Notes: generated from the sequence alone by a model not told the origin. A DNA stretch of 64,000 nt from Aquimarina intermedia (GCF_008124785.1 NZ_VNHU01000001.1:124001-188000); one strand, 5' to 3'; positions 17,765 to 28,326 are shown, counted from the stretch's first letter. Program-made: numbers and translations.

Positions 17765-19060
17765 TTACTTTTGATTCATTAAACTTTCGATTTCTTCTGC
17801 TTCAATAGGAATGTTCTCCATTAAATTGATTGGTTCTCCTTTTTCTTGAACGACTACATCATCTTCAAGTCGAATACCGAAGCCTTCTTCCGGAATATAA
17901 ATCCCGGGCTCCACGGTAAACACCATATTTGCTTGTATTGACTCAGTCAGAATACCGTAGTCATGAGTATCTAATCCTATATGATGAGATGTACCATGCA
18001 TAAAATATTTTTTATATGCTGGCCAGTCTGGATTTTCATTTTGTACGTCTGCTTTATCTAAAAGACCTAGACCCAATAATTCTGAAGTCATCAATTTACC
18101 TACCTCTTCATGATACGACTCCCAGTAGGCACCAGGCACTAATAATTTAGTAGCTTCATTTTTTACCCGTAACACTGCATTGTACACCTCTTTCTGTCTC
18201 TTTGTATAGCTTCCTGAAACCGGAATAGTACGGGATAAGTCACTTGCATAATTAGCGTACTCTGCCGCAAAGTCCATGAGTATTAGATCGCCGGGCTTAC
18301 ATTCCTGATTGTTTTGCACATAATGCAAAACATTTGCGTTGTTACCACTGGCGATAATTGGGGTGTACGCAAAACCTTTAGAGCGATTATTTAAAAACTC
18401 ATGCATAATTTCTGCCTGAATATTATATTCCCACACTCCGGGCTTTACAAAGGATAATACACGTCTAAAAGCCTTTTCAGTAATATTACACGCAGTTTGC
18501 ATAAGATCTAGTTCGATGGGATCTTTTACAGAACGTAAACGTTGTAAAATAGGATTACTTTTTGCAACAGTATGGGCAGGATACTTTGCTTTCCACCATT
18601 TGGTAAAACGATCTTCACGAGTTTCGGTTTCTACGTTGGCTCGATAATGTTCGTTGGTATTTACGTAGACGGTTTCACATTGCGTCATAATTTCAAAAAA
18701 AACTTTTTCGAACTCCTGTAACCAATATACAGTTTTTACACCTGAAGTTTCAAAAGCCATTTCTTTAGTAAGTTTTTCACCTTCCCAAACAGCGATATGA
18801 TCATTTGTTTCTTTTAAGAACAGTATTTCGCGATGTTTTTCTTTAGGAGCATCAGGGAAAAGCAGTAAAATACTCTCTTCCTGATCAACACCACTAAGGT
18901 AAAAGATATCACGATGCTGCTCAAAAGGCATGGTACTATCAGCACTGATAGGATATATATCGTTACTGTTCAAAACGGCAATACTATTTGGCTTCATTTG
19001 AGCCATAAAATTTTTTCTGTTTTTGATAAATAGACGCTTATCAATTGGATCGTACTTCAT
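17765..19060 (-). CDS. pepP: Xaa-Pro aminopeptidase (aminopeptidase P, M24B)
   Basis: A 431-residue cytoplasmic metallopeptidase that removes N-terminal residues preceding proline. The N-terminal domain (about 1-170) has the aminopeptidase P pattern with FYLSGVDQEES. The pita-bread catalytic domain has the metal ligands in LMDFAAEYANYASDLSRT (two Asp), HGTSHHIGLDTHD (His), TVEPGIY (Glu) and RLEDDVVV (Glu). Length and motifs are normal. It stands alone, with about 290 bases upstream free of genes. Confidence 0.93.
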   Translation of the reverse strand: MKYDPIDKRLFIKNRKNFMAQMKPNSIAVLNSNDIYPISADSTMPFEQHRDIFYLSGVDQEESILLLFPDAPKEKHREILFLKETNDHIAVWEGEKLTKEMAFETSGVKTVYWLQEFEKVFFEIMTQCETVYVNTNEHYRANVETETREDRFTKWWKAKYPAHTVAKSNPILQRLRSVKDPIELDLMQTACNITEKAFRRVLSFVKPGVWEYNIQAEIMHEFLNNRSKGFAYTPIIASGNNANVLHYVQNNQECKPGDLILMDFAAEYANYASDLSRTIPVSGSYTKRQKEVYNAVLRVKNEATKLLVPGAYWESYHEEVGKLMTSELLGLGLLDKADVQNENPDWPAYKKYFMHGTSHHIGLDTHDYGILTESIQANMVFTVEPGIYIPEEGFGIRLEDDVVVQEKGEPINLMENIPIEAEEIESLMNQK

Positions 19061-19347
19061 TTTCTTTTTTTAGTAATTATCTATTAATTTATATACGCTA
19101 GGGGAAGTCAAAATAACTTTCATTTTTTTTCAGATCCACTAGGCTCAGATTATATTCTATAAATACGTATTGTTAAACAATATCTAAAAATTTTGACATT
19201 ATTTTAACATTACATAATTTCATACGCTAAAATTAAGAATATTCTATGCAAACCTAAGATATTGAGAGAAGATACGATACAACTTAGCCCAATTTTTAGA
19301 GGGTATGTAGTATGTATCCTTTTTACTTTATCCACAACAAATCATTC

Positions 19348-22197
19348 ATGAAACTAAATTGGACCGCAACGCTATTGATGACACTTGTAGGTGTTATACA
19401 AGCACAACAACCATCAACCTCTGCACAAGATCAGCAACAAGCACTTATACAAAAACAAAATCTCCAAAAAACATCATTAGTCAAAAACATCCCTTTTGAG
19501 AACATTGGACCTTCTGTAATGAGTGGGCGTGTAGTAGACATTGCAGTAAATCCCAAACAGCCTACAGAGTTTTATGTAGGATATGCTTCAGGAGGATTAT
19601 GGTATACCAATAACAATGGAACTACATTTTCACCTGTTTTGGATACTGCCGAAACTATTAATGTGGGTGATATCGCTGTACATTGGGAATCAGGAACACT
19701 TTGGGTAGGTACAGGAGAAAACAATGCGTCCAGGTCTTCCTATGCGGGCACTGGAATTTTAAAATCCGAGGATAAAGGAAAAACGTGGAAAAATGTTGGG
19801 CTGACTGACTCACATCATATAGGAAGAATTGTGATAAATGCCGAAAATCCGGATGAGGTAATTGTCGGTGTTGCAGGCCATTTGTATTCTGCTAATGAAG
19901 AACGTGGAATTTATAAAACTGTAGACGGAGGAAAAACCTGGAAAAAAACACTCTTTATTGATGAGAAAACCGGAATTATTGATGTAGCTGTAGCTCCTCA
20001 AAATTTTAAAATTCAATATGCTTCGACTTGGCAGCGTGATCGTAAAGCGTGGAATTTTAAAGGAAATGGTGAAGGATCTGCGATTTACAAAAGTATCGAT
20101 GCGGGAGATACCTGGACCAAAATTAGCACAGAAACGAGTGGTTTTCCAGTGGGTGATGGTGTAGGGCGCATAGGGATAGCTGTATTTGATGAAAACACAG
20201 TGTACGCGGTTCATGACAATCAAAATCGGAGAAAAGTAAAAGAAGAGAAGGGAGACACCAAGAGCTTGACTAAAGAAGACTTTAAAACGATGTCAGTGGA
20301 GGTCTTTTTAGAGATCGAGGACAAGAAACTAAATGCGTACCTGAAACGAAATGGATTTCAGGAAAAATACAGAGCAGAAAACGTAAAGCATATGGTACGT
20401 GGTGGAACCGTCAAGCCCATCGACTTGGCGAAGTATCTTGAAAATGCGAATGCAGCACTATTTGATACACCTGTAATTGGGGCCGAAGTGTACCGCAGTG
20501 ATGATGGAGGTACTAGTTGGAAAAAAACACACGAGGATTATCTCGACGATATTTTTTATAGTTATGGGTATTACTTTGCCCAAATACAAGTTAATCCTTC
20601 AAACAAGGAGCATATTTATATCTCGGGAGTACCCATAGTGAAGTCCAAAGATGGTGGAAAGACATTTGAAAGCATAAGCGCAGAGAATGTTCATGCCGAT
20701 CATCATGCATTATGGATAAATCCTGAGAACCCGAAACATTTAATTAACGGGAATGATGGAGGTGTTAATATTACCTATGATGATGGATACAATTGGTTAA
20801 AAGCAAATCAACCAAGTGTTGGACAGTTTTATGCCATACAAGTGGATAATGAAGAACCATATAATATTTATGGAGGATTGCAGGATAATGGGGTATGGGT
20901 AGGATCCAGTACAGCAGAAGAAGATGTAGCTTGGCATCAAAATGGTCAGTATCCATGGGAAAGTATTATGGGAGGTGATGGAATGCAGGTGCAAGTTGAT
21001 ACTCGTAATGCTGATATTGTGTATACGGGATTTCAGTTTGGTAATTACTATAGACTTAATCGTGCAACTGGAGAATCTACCTATATTCAACCAAAACACG
21101 AGTTAGGGGAATCTCGATATCGTTTTAACTGGCAGACTCCGATACTATTGTCTCCTCATAATCAAGACATCCTATATCTGGGAGGTAATAAGCTGATGCG
21201 ATCTATGAATCAGGGAACAGATTGGCAGGCAATTTCAAAGGACTTAACAGGTGGCGGTAAAAAAGGTAACGTTGCCTATGGTACTCTAACAGCAATTAGC
21301 GAATCTCCGTTTCATTTTGGTCTTTTGTATACAGGGAGTGATGATGGTTTTGTATATCGTAGCGATAATGCCGGTGGTAGCTGGACCTTACTCTCAAAAG
21401 ATTTGCCCAATGATTTATGGGTGTCTAGAATAGTAGCTTCACAGCATGCTAAAGATAGAGTATATGTAACCTTGAATGGTTATCGATGGGACGACTTTAC
21501 GCCGTATGTATATCGTAGCGAGGATCGTGGGGCAACGTGGACAGCTATAGGGAATTCCATCCCGATGTCTCCTGTAAATGTTATTATTGAAGATCCTAAG
21601 AACGAAGATGTTGTTTATGTAGGAACAGATAATGGTGCATATGTTAGCTTTGACCGGGGTAACTCTTGGGAGACTTTTTCAAAAGGACTCCCACCAGTTG
21701 CAGTACACGATATGGTTATTCAGTCAAAATCGAATGATTTATTGATAGGAACTCACGGAAGAAGCATTTATCGGACAAATGTTGAGCCTCTTCAAGGTTT
21801 AACCAATGCGCTTACGGAACCCTTACATATTTTTCCGATTTCGGATATTACCTATTCAAAAAATTGGGGTAATTCATGGAGTAAATGGTTAGCTCCTAAA
21901 ACACCGGGGACTTTATTGAAAGTTTATTCTAAAAAACCAGAAGAATTAGTGATCACTATTAATACCAAAGAAGGTAAGAAGCTGTACGAGTTTACTACAA
22001 AAGCAGATCGGGGTCTTACATATGTCCCCTATGATTTAAGTATACCAAAAGAAGGTAAAAAGGTATATGAAAAAGAGTATCCTGATGATGAACTCACTAA
22101 ACGTAAAAACGAAAAATATTACTTACCGGTTGGAACCTATCAAGTTCAAATAACCAATGGAGCTACTGTTGCTTCAGAAATGTTTGAAATTAAATAA
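19348..22197 (+). CDS. Exported BNR/sortilin-like beta-propeller protein
   Basis: A 949-residue exported protein. I choose the ATG before KLNWTATLLMTLVGVIQAQ, which gives a normal signal peptide; an ATG 12 codons upstream would spoil it. The body holds repeated BNR/Asp-box motifs such as SEDKGKTWK, TVDGGKTWK, SDDGGTSWK, SKDGGKTFE and SEDRGATWT, as in VPS10/sortilin-type or GH74-like ten-bladed propellers. It keeps the family segment HADHHALWINP followed by NGNDGGVN. The C-terminal 130 residues form a separate beta domain and not a T9SS sorting domain. The family is often annotated as glycosyl hydrolase, but no catalytic assignment can be made here. Confidence 0.85.
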   Translation: MKLNWTATLLMTLVGVIQAQQPSTSAQDQQQALIQKQNLQKTSLVKNIPFENIGPSVMSGRVVDIAVNPKQPTEFYVGYASGGLWYTNNNGTTFSPVLDTAETINVGDIAVHWESGTLWVGTGENNASRSSYAGTGILKSEDKGKTWKNVGLTDSHHIGRIVINAENPDEVIVGVAGHLYSANEERGIYKTVDGGKTWKKTLFIDEKTGIIDVAVAPQNFKIQYASTWQRDRKAWNFKGNGEGSAIYKSIDAGDTWTKISTETSGFPVGDGVGRIGIAVFDENTVYAVHDNQNRRKVKEEKGDTKSLTKEDFKTMSVEVFLEIEDKKLNAYLKRNGFQEKYRAENVKHMVRGGTVKPIDLAKYLENANAALFDTPVIGAEVYRSDDGGTSWKKTHEDYLDDIFYSYGYYFAQIQVNPSNKEHIYISGVPIVKSKDGGKTFESISAENVHADHHALWINPENPKHLINGNDGGVNITYDDGYNWLKANQPSVGQFYAIQVDNEEPYNIYGGLQDNGVWVGSSTAEEDVAWHQNGQYPWESIMGGDGMQVQVDTRNADIVYTGFQFGNYYRLNRATGESTYIQPKHELGESRYRFNWQTPILLSPHNQDILYLGGNKLMRSMNQGTDWQAISKDLTGGGKKGNVAYGTLTAISESPFHFGLLYTGSDDGFVYRSDNAGGSWTLLSKDLPNDLWVSRIVASQHAKDRVYVTLNGYRWDDFTPYVYRSEDRGATWTAIGNSIPMSPVNVIIEDPKNEDVVYVGTDNGAYVSFDRGNSWETFSKGLPPVAVHDMVIQSKSNDLLIGTHGRSIYRTNVEPLQGLTNALTEPLHIFPISDITYSKNWGNSWSKWLAPKTPGTLLKVYSKKPEELVITINTKEGKKLYEFTTKADRGLTYVPYDLSIPKEGKKVYEKEYPDDELTKRKNEKYYLPVGTYQVQITNGATVASEMFEIK

Positions 22198-22201
22198 AAG
22201 C

Positions 22202-22492
22202 TTATTCAAAAAGCTGCAGTCGGTTTTTCAATTGTCTATTAGCCTGCTGCAGCTTTTCGATTTTACTTAACAGATGTTGTATTACTTCTATTCCATCGAC
22301 ATTAACACCCAGCTCGGTTTTCAGGCGCAGCAAACGCTCAAAATCACCTAAGTGATCCACATGTAAATAATATTGCTCCTCAACATAATGTACTTCTATA
22401 AGTTCTTTTTCTATTAATAAGGAGATAAAGGAAGTTTCAACCCTGTACCGGTTACATAAATCTTGGGTCAGGATATATTCTGTAGTTCTCAT
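22202..22492 (-). CDS. cbpM: Chaperone modulator CbpM
   Basis: A 96-residue MerR-like helical protein that in other bacteria binds the J domain of CbpA and inhibits it. The N-terminal half has a winged-helix-like pattern ([16 protein letters not shown]) and the C-terminal half is a coiled coil ending in [15 protein letters not shown]. Its ATG overlaps the stop of the cbpA-type gene by four bases, the usual translational coupling of this pair. The assignment rests on size, helical layout and partner. Confidence 0.85.
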   Translation of the reverse strand: MRTTEYILTQDLCNRYRVETSFISLLIEKELIEVHYVEEQYYLHVDHLGDFERLLRLKTELGVNVDGIEVIQHLLSKIEKLQQANRQLKNRLQLFE

Positions 22493-23409
22493 GAGTTTAA
22501 ATTTTTAAGGGTTGTAAACAATTCCTTTTCTTTAGGACTTAGCTTTTCGGGAATTTTGATAGTGTAGGTTATATAAAGGTCTCCAAACTGCCCTTCTTTT
22601 TTATATTTTGGAAATCCTTTACCCTTTAGCTTCACCTTAGTTAAGTTCTGTGTGCCGGGCTTGAGCTGCAGTTTTACTTTTCCATCAAAAGTCTCCACCA
22701 TAATCTCGCCCCCCAGAACCGCATCAAAGAGGTTGAGTTCAACATTTTTATATAGATTAGCCCCATCTCGTTTAAAATCTGAAGTATTTAAAATCTCAAA
22801 AGTGATATAGAGATCCCCATTAGGACCTCCTTGAATTCCCGGCGCACCATGATTTTTTATTTTAATAGTTTGTCCGTTTTCTACGCCCGCAGGAATCGTT
22901 AATCGAATTTTTTTGTCATTAATAGTTAGGGTTTGTTTTTGCGTGGTGTATACATCGGCTAAATTTAACCGTAGCGAAGCATTATAGTCCTGTCCTTTAA
23001 ACTGAGGTCTGTGTCCGCGGCCTTGTTGTCTCTTAGCTCCGCCAAACATAGTTTCAAAAAAATCTGAGAAAGTATCGTCATCAAAATTGCCTGAATATGA
23101 ATAGCCTGAATCCGAACCACTATAGCTTCCAAAAGGACTACCTTGTGCCTGCTGCCGTTTTTTAGCCTCTTCAAATTGTTCAGCATGCTGCCAGTCTTTT
23201 CCATATTGATCATATTTTTTTCGCTTTTCTTGATCGCTTAAAACTTCATTGGCCTCATTAACCTGTTGAAACTTCTTTTTAGCTTCAGCGTCGTTTGGAT
23301 TAAGATCAGGATGATATTTCCTGGCTAATTTACGATATGCCTTTTTGATATCAGCGGCAGTAGCTTTCTTATCAAGCTCTAAAACTTTATAATAATCAAT
23401 AAACTCCAT
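22489..23409 (-). CDS. cbpA: DnaJ-family co-chaperone CbpA
   Basis: A 306-residue class B J-domain protein. The J domain (1-70) has the HPD motif in YHPDLNPND, which activates the ATPase of DnaK. A Gly/Ser/Gln-rich linker (about 80-130) follows, then the two-part C-terminal substrate-binding domain with [16 protein letters not shown]. It lacks the cysteine-rich zinc repeats of true DnaJ, which fits CbpA. It is the first gene of a two-gene operon with cbpM, overlapping it by four bases. Role: protein folding and stress tolerance in the cytoplasm. Confidence 0.92.
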   Translation of the reverse strand: MEFIDYYKVLELDKKATAADIKKAYRKLARKYHPDLNPNDAEAKKKFQQVNEANEVLSDQEKRKKYDQYGKDWQHAEQFEEAKKRQQAQGSPFGSYSGSDSGYSYSGNFDDDTFSDFFETMFGGAKRQQGRGHRPQFKGQDYNASLRLNLADVYTTQKQTLTINDKKIRLTIPAGVENGQTIKIKNHGAPGIQGGPNGDLYITFEILNTSDFKRDGANLYKNVELNLFDAVLGGEIMVETFDGKVKLQLKPGTQNLTKVKLKGKGFPKYKKEGQFGDLYITYTIKIPEKLSPKEKELFTTLKNLNS

Positions 23410-23517
23410 TTAGTGCATTATTTTATTTAAAAGTATAAAAATCTAACCCGTATGGTTACTAAGGAAATATTAAATATATTGCTCGCATAGCCACTGTAAC
23501 AATTAAAAATTTTATTC

Positions 23518-23913
23518 ATGACGCTAACTATGAGTATTCCCGCCCTGCTATTTCCTGCAATATCACTAACTATGTTAGCGTACAATGCCAGGTACTTAGC
23601 AATATCCGCTTTGATCAGACAATTATTCAAGGAATATGAGGCATCCTCGTCAGATAATATTAAATTACAGATTAAGAATTTGAGAAAGAGATTATGGTTG
23701 ATACAGCATATGCAAGCGATTGCTATTTTGAGCTTTTTGGGAAGCGTTGTTACGATGACATTTCTTTACTTAGATTATTTGCAAGTAGCTAATATTAGCT
23801 TTGGAGTAAGCCTGTTATCACTAATGATTTCGTTAACTCTATCATTTATCGAAGTACAATTATCTACCAGAGCCTTATCAATACGTTTGGATAGAATAGA
23901 AAAAAATAAGTAA
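23518..23913 (+). CDS. DUF2721 membrane protein
   Basis: A 131-residue protein with three hydrophobic segments (about residues 4-22, 68-86 and 92-112) and a charged stretch between the first two. The layout and the conserved P-A-hydrophobic start (SIPALLFPAISLTMLAYNAR) fit DUF2721, a small inner-membrane family without known function. It is transcribed away from cbpA and in the same direction as the histidine kinase 43 bases later. No link to either neighbour is known. Confidence 0.75.
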   Translation: MTLTMSIPALLFPAISLTMLAYNARYLAISALIRQLFKEYEASSSDNIKLQIKNLRKRLWLIQHMQAIAILSFLGSVVTMTFLYLDYLQVANISFGVSLLSLMISLTLSFIEVQLSTRALSIRLDRIEKNK

Positions 23914-23956
23914 GAATTCCTTATCTTGTTATAAATAAACCACTTAAAATAGATTT

Positions 23957-25408
23957 GTGCTAAAAAACAAACTTTTTGATAATGTTTTAAAAGATTTTGA
24001 CACCGGGTACTGGGAATTAGATCCGGCATCAACTCAAATCGTATGGTCAAAGAAATTTTTTACGGCTTTGGGGTATTCAAAAAAGGATGTCACTCCGAGT
24101 TATGCTTATTTTATTGAACAATTATTACACAAAGAAGACGCGTCTCTATTTGCTAAGAATTTTGAAGCATATAGATCGCACAATCATAATTTTAAACAAC
24201 ATATCCGGATACTTAATAAAGAAGGAGCGTATCAACTTTTCAGGTGTGCGACTAATGATGAGCTACCAGTAAATATTCAATCCCTGGTTCAATTAATTTT
24301 CTTTTTTGAGGTAAAACTCGAACCTGAAAAAACCTTCAAAAAAGATATTTTTTATTATCGGGAGACTGCAGAAATGACCTCTACCGGAAGCTGGTATGTG
24401 GATTTCAATAAAAAACAAAGTTATTGGGATTTTGAAACCAGAAGAATACTGGAATATCCCGAAAATTATATTCCGTCACTTAAAAATTCGGCTAAATATT
24501 ATGCCGATGATTCCAAACAGCAAGCGGCTGATTTATTTTTTAAGTGTGCGATGTCAGGTACTGCGTTTAATACAGAAATTAAAATGCTAACCTCCAACGG
24601 AAGGGAGTTTTGGGTAAAAGCGATTGGAAAACCTGTCTATGGAAAAGATAAAGATATAATTGGTATCAGAGGGGTTTTTCAGGACATTGATGAGGCCAAG
24701 AGAAAAGAATTGAGACTTCAAAAATCAATGGACATCATTGCCTCTCAAAATTCAAAGCTGTTTAATTTTGCTCATATTGTCTCTCATAATTTACGATCAC
24801 ACACGAGCAATTTATCATTATTAGTTCAACTTATTGATGATCTTGAAAATCCTAAGGAACGAGAAGAGGTAATTAATGAAGTACGCCACATATCATACAA
24901 CCTTAACACCACTATAGATCACCTCAATGAAATCGTTACGATTCATACCAATAATCAGCAAGAACGAGTTCCCGTACGTCTTACCAAAGCACTTGAGCTA
25001 GTTACCAATGGTATTAGTCACATAATCAACTCTACAAAGACTGAAATTATTGCCGATTTTACCTTGCTTCCTGAGATACCTTTTATTCCTGCGTATATGG
25101 AGAGTATTTTTCTTAATCTAATTACAAATGCCATAAAATATAAGCATCCGGATCGACAACCTGTAATTCATATTAAATCATACTCGGAAGAGGGAGCAAA
25201 TTATCTGAAGATTTCGGATAATGGGAGTGGTATTGATATGAAAGTGAATAAATCAAAGATATTCGGGATGTATAAAACGTTTCATGCAAATGAAGACGCC
25301 GTAGGTATTGGATTATTTATCACCAGAAATCAGATCGAGTCTATGGGCGGCACAATTAAAGTTAAGAGCGAAGTCGGTGTAGGAACTACCTTTACTATTC
25401 AGTTCTAA
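23957..25408 (+). CDS. PAS-domain sensor histidine kinase
   Basis: A 483-residue cytosolic histidine kinase without membrane segments. It has two PAS domains (about 5-125 and 140-255), the second ending in a PAC-like IGIRGVFQDID. The dimerisation segment carries the H-box FAHIVSHNLRSH (His277), and the ATPase domain has the N-box NAIKYKHP, G1 ISDNGSGID and G2 AVGIGLFI. No response regulator is adjacent, so it is an orphan kinase. The start is a GTG; a perfect promoter -7 sequence overlaps it (23950-23957), so either that match is chance or the true start differs. No ATG is available before the PAS domain. Confidence 0.88.
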   Translation: MLKNKLFDNVLKDFDTGYWELDPASTQIVWSKKFFTALGYSKKDVTPSYAYFIEQLLHKEDASLFAKNFEAYRSHNHNFKQHIRILNKEGAYQLFRCATNDELPVNIQSLVQLIFFFEVKLEPEKTFKKDIFYYRETAEMTSTGSWYVDFNKKQSYWDFETRRILEYPENYIPSLKNSAKYYADDSKQQAADLFFKCAMSGTAFNTEIKMLTSNGREFWVKAIGKPVYGKDKDIIGIRGVFQDIDEAKRKELRLQKSMDIIASQNSKLFNFAHIVSHNLRSHTSNLSLLVQLIDDLENPKEREEVINEVRHISYNLNTTIDHLNEIVTIHTNNQQERVPVRLTKALELVTNGISHIINSTKTEIIADFTLLPEIPFIPAYMESIFLNLITNAIKYKHPDRQPVIHIKSYSEEGANYLKISDNGSGIDMKVNKSKIFGMYKTFHANEDAVGIGLFITRNQIESMGGTIKVKSEVGVGTTFTIQF

Positions 25409-25420
25409 ATCACATAAACA

Positions 25421-25447
25421 AAAAAGCCTCATTTGAGGCTTTTTTTA
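25421..25447 (+). terminator. Terminator after histidine kinase
   Basis: An 8-bp stem AAGCCTCA/TGAGGCTT with a 2-base loop is flanked by A and T runs, so it may be bidirectional between the kinase and pyk genes. Confidence 0.8.
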
Positions 25448-25502
25448 ATTGTATACTCAAACGGTTGTTCAAACTGCTCCAGTATTATGTGTTCATTTGC
25501 CC

Positions 25503-26930
25503 CTAGACTTGAGAGACACGCAATGTATTTACCATCCCTTTATCAGAAACAGGCATAGCTGCCAGATTAATTAACATATCTCCCTCACTTACAAAGCCAC
25601 GAGTTAAGGCTAGTTGATTAACATCCTCAACAGTCTCATCGGTACTTACATATTTGTCATAGAAAAATGCTTTGACTCCCCACAGCAAATTGAGTTGACA
25701 TAAAATTCGTTTGTTACTGGTAAACACCAAAATATGTGCGGTAGGACGCCATGCCGAAATCTGGAACGCAGTGTATCCACTGTTGGTCAACGTACAAATT
25801 GCTTTCGCATCAATGTCATCGGCCATATGCGCTGCATGATAACAGATCGATTTTGTTATAAAACGATTCGTTCTAATATGTGGCGGATTTTGCGGAACTT
25901 TTATTAAATCTGAATGTTCAACACTTCGAATAACCTTAGACATGGTCTCAATGACCTGCACCGGATATTTACCTACCGAGGTTTCACCGGATAACATCAC
26001 AGCATCTGCACCGTCCATTACAGAATTAGCCACATCATTTACTTCAGCTCTGGTTGGAGTTAAGCTATCAATCATCGTTTCCATCATCTGTGTCGCGATG
26101 ATTACCGGAATACGCGCTATTTTAGCTCTTAGCACCAGTTGTTTTTGAATTAGAGGTACTTCCTGTGCAGGAATTTCAACACCCAGGTCACCACGGGCAA
26201 CCATTAGTCCATCGCAATAGGAAACAATTTTATCAATATTCTCAACACCCTCCGGCTTTTCAATTTTAGCGATAATAGGAATTTTATGATCGCTGTTCTT
26301 TTTGATTAATTCCTGTAACTCCATCAAGTCTTCAGCATGTCTTACAAAGGAGAGTGCAATCCAATCTACTTTTTGCTCGCAAGCAAAGATGGCATCTTTT
26401 ACATCTTTTTTGGTCAATGCCGGTAGAGAGATCTTTGTATTAGGAAGATTTACTCCTTTTTTTGAACGTAAAGGCCCCCCTTGAATAACTTTAGCTTGTA
26501 CGATATCTTTTCCATTAGTGGCAACCACTTCAAACATTAGTTTTCCATCATCTAACAGAATTTTTTCACCAGCTTTTACATCCTTAGGAAATTCAGCGTA
26601 ATTCATATAAACACGCTCTGCCGTACCTTCAAACGCTTTACCAGTTACAAATTCAATAGTATCCCCTTTGCTTACAACGACATCACCTTTCATCACCCCA
26701 ACACGCAGCTTGGGACCTTGCAGGTCTCCAAGAATTGCTGTATTATAGCCATGCTCATCGCTTAGTTCCCGGATCATTTTGATACGCTCTTTTACGTCGG
26801 CATAATCGGCGTGTGAAAAATTGATTCTAAAAACATCAACTCCTGCATCGAGCATATCTTTAAGCACTTCTTTTGTACTTGTTGCAGGACCTAAAGTTGC
26901 AACAATTTTGGTTTTTTTACGTTTTGGCAT
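25503..26930 (-). CDS. pyk: Pyruvate kinase
   Basis: A 475-residue glycolytic enzyme that converts phosphoenolpyruvate and ADP to pyruvate and ATP. Motifs seen are the N-terminal TKIVATLGPAT, FRINFSHAD, the catalytic-lysine region IAKIEKPEGVENID, MVARGDLGVEIP, and SGETSVGKYPV. The C-terminal domain is present and no extra PEP-utiliser domain is attached. Its start codon shares one base with the stop of the IPExxxVDY gene (TAATG), so the two are translationally coupled. This is the standard arrangement in Flavobacteriaceae. Confidence 0.97.
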   Translation of the reverse strand: MPKRKKTKIVATLGPATSTKEVLKDMLDAGVDVFRINFSHADYADVKERIKMIRELSDEHGYNTAILGDLQGPKLRVGVMKGDVVVSKGDTIEFVTGKAFEGTAERVYMNYAEFPKDVKAGEKILLDDGKLMFEVVATNGKDIVQAKVIQGGPLRSKKGVNLPNTKISLPALTKKDVKDAIFACEQKVDWIALSFVRHAEDLMELQELIKKNSDHKIPIIAKIEKPEGVENIDKIVSYCDGLMVARGDLGVEIPAQEVPLIQKQLVLRAKIARIPVIIATQMMETMIDSLTPTRAEVNDVANSVMDGADAVMLSGETSVGKYPVQVIETMSKVIRSVEHSDLIKVPQNPPHIRTNRFITKSICYHAAHMADDIDAKAICTLTNSGYTAFQISAWRPTAHILVFTSNKRILCQLNLLWGVKAFFYDKYVSTDETVEDVNQLALTRGFVSEGDMLINLAAMPVSDKGMVNTLRVSQV

Positions 26931-27418
26931 TAGTCAAAGATTAAATTATTCTTAGATTTTAGTATGTTATAATCGACAGTATAGGCGGTGACAATTTGCA
27001 TTATATTCTGAATATGCATAAGCAATGTCTTGCTTGAAAACTGTGATGCATCTGATTCAATTTTTAAAAAATAATCAACATTTTTTAATTCGGGAATCAG
27101 GTATTTAATTGTGTGATTTTGTTCGGTAACAAAAAGTCCGCTATTAACTACATCGCTAGTAACGCTTTTATGACGAAAGGTATTTGCAAAAAAAGAATAC
27201 GTTGTATACTGATATTCATCATAAAACTGATAAAATGGATAATCGGCTACTACATCATCATATTTAAACTGGATGTCCCGTTCTTTGCGACAAAGCTTTA
27301 TTTTGAGCATCTTATTCAACAAGAAAGCTAATCGATAGGATTCTAGAGAACAATGAATAGCAATAAGTTCATAATCATCTTCTGCAAGTGTATCTAAAAC
27401 GAGTCTTTGAACAGCCAC
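26930..27418 (-). CDS. IPExxxVDY family protein
   Basis: A 162-residue cytoplasmic protein of a small family named for the motif seen here as IPELKNVDY (about 127-135). It also has the FQFYDE-type segment (FYQFYDEYQYTTYSF) near the middle. The family is confined to Bacteroidota and its function is unknown. It is regularly located between rnc and pyk, as here, and is coupled to pyk by a one-base stop/start overlap. The 168-base gap to rnc may hold its promoter. Confidence 0.88.
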   Translation of the reverse strand: MAVQRLVLDTLAEDDYELIAIHCSLESYRLAFLLNKMLKIKLCRKERDIQFKYDDVVADYPFYQFYDEYQYTTYSFFANTFRHKSVTSDVVNSGLFVTEQNHTIKYLIPELKNVDYFLKIESDASQFSSKTLLMHIQNIMQIVTAYTVDYNILKSKNNLIFD

Positions 27419-27586
27419 TTAATGAATTGTTTCGTTAAAATCAATGGGAAATATACAAATTAATTTTACCAAGAACTTTAAATCTTTGTGAAGATACACA
27501 CCGAAAACGATTGCGTTAATATCTTTTCATTTAAAGCAACAGAATCACGCTGGTTTAAGGAATTTTACCGTCATAAGTTCCAAGAA

Positions 27587-28324
27587 TTAGTACTCATTGA
27601 TTTTTGATTGTAGTGCAAAATAAGCCCGTTTTGAAGATTTTTCTTCAGCTTTCTTTTTTGAGGTGGCTCTTGCTTTTGCGATGACTTTATTATCAATCCA
27701 CAATTTTACTGCAAAATGTTTCATTTCATCTTTACCGGTGTCTTCGTAGATTTCGTAATTAAAATCTTTTTTCTCCTTTTGACACCACTCGATTAACAGA
27801 CTTTTATAACTTATTATTTGACCTTCCAGACTTTCTATGTCTACATATGGATTGATTACCGCCTCTTGTATAAAACGTTCACAGTAGTTAAAGCCTCTGT
27901 CCAGATAAATGGCTCCAATAAGTGATTCGAACAAATTGCCATGAATATTGATCCCAAATTGAGATTTAGGGATATTGGTACGCACGAGTTCAATGAGTTT
28001 AAGATCTTTTCCTAATTCGTTAAGATGTTTTCTACTTACAACTTTTGCTCTCATCTTGGTCAGATAGCCTTCATTTCCTTCAGGTACTTCTTTAAAAAGA
28101 TGTGCGGCAATTACGCTACTCAACATCGCGTCACCTAAGAACTCCAGACGTTCATAGTTCACCGCATTTCCCTTTTTGTCTTTTAGATTAAGGGATCTAT
28201 GGGTAAATGCTTTTTCATAGTTCGCAATATTACGAGGTTTAAAACCCAGTATTTCCTGAATTCTGGAAAAAAAATTCCCGTTCTTTTCAGAGCGGGAATT
28301 TAATATGTTGCGAATAACACTCAT
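27587..28324 (-). CDS. rnc: Ribonuclease III
   Basis: A 245-residue double-strand-specific endoribonuclease for rRNA and mRNA processing. The catalytic domain holds the signature YERLEFLGDAMLSSV (about 58-72) and the second acidic cluster in ESLIGAIYLDRG. A C-terminal double-stranded RNA-binding domain ends in ATSKKKAEEKSSKRAY. The gene begins two bases after the fabF stop and so forms an operon with acpP and fabF, the same fatty-acid/RNase III link that is seen in many bacteria. Confidence 0.96.
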   Translation of the reverse strand: MSVIRNILNSRSEKNGNFFSRIQEILGFKPRNIANYEKAFTHRSLNLKDKKGNAVNYERLEFLGDAMLSSVIAAHLFKEVPEGNEGYLTKMRAKVVSRKHLNELGKDLKLIELVRTNIPKSQFGINIHGNLFESLIGAIYLDRGFNYCERFIQEAVINPYVDIESLEGQIISYKSLLIEWCQKEKKDFNYEIYEDTGKDEMKHFAVKLWIDNKVIAKARATSKKKAEEKSSKRAYFALQSKINEY

Positions 28325-28326
28325 TA

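Noticed and set aside
19312-19347. Earlier ATG for the BNR-repeat protein
   Set aside because: It would put twelve residues before an otherwise normal signal peptide, so the ATG at 19348 is preferred.
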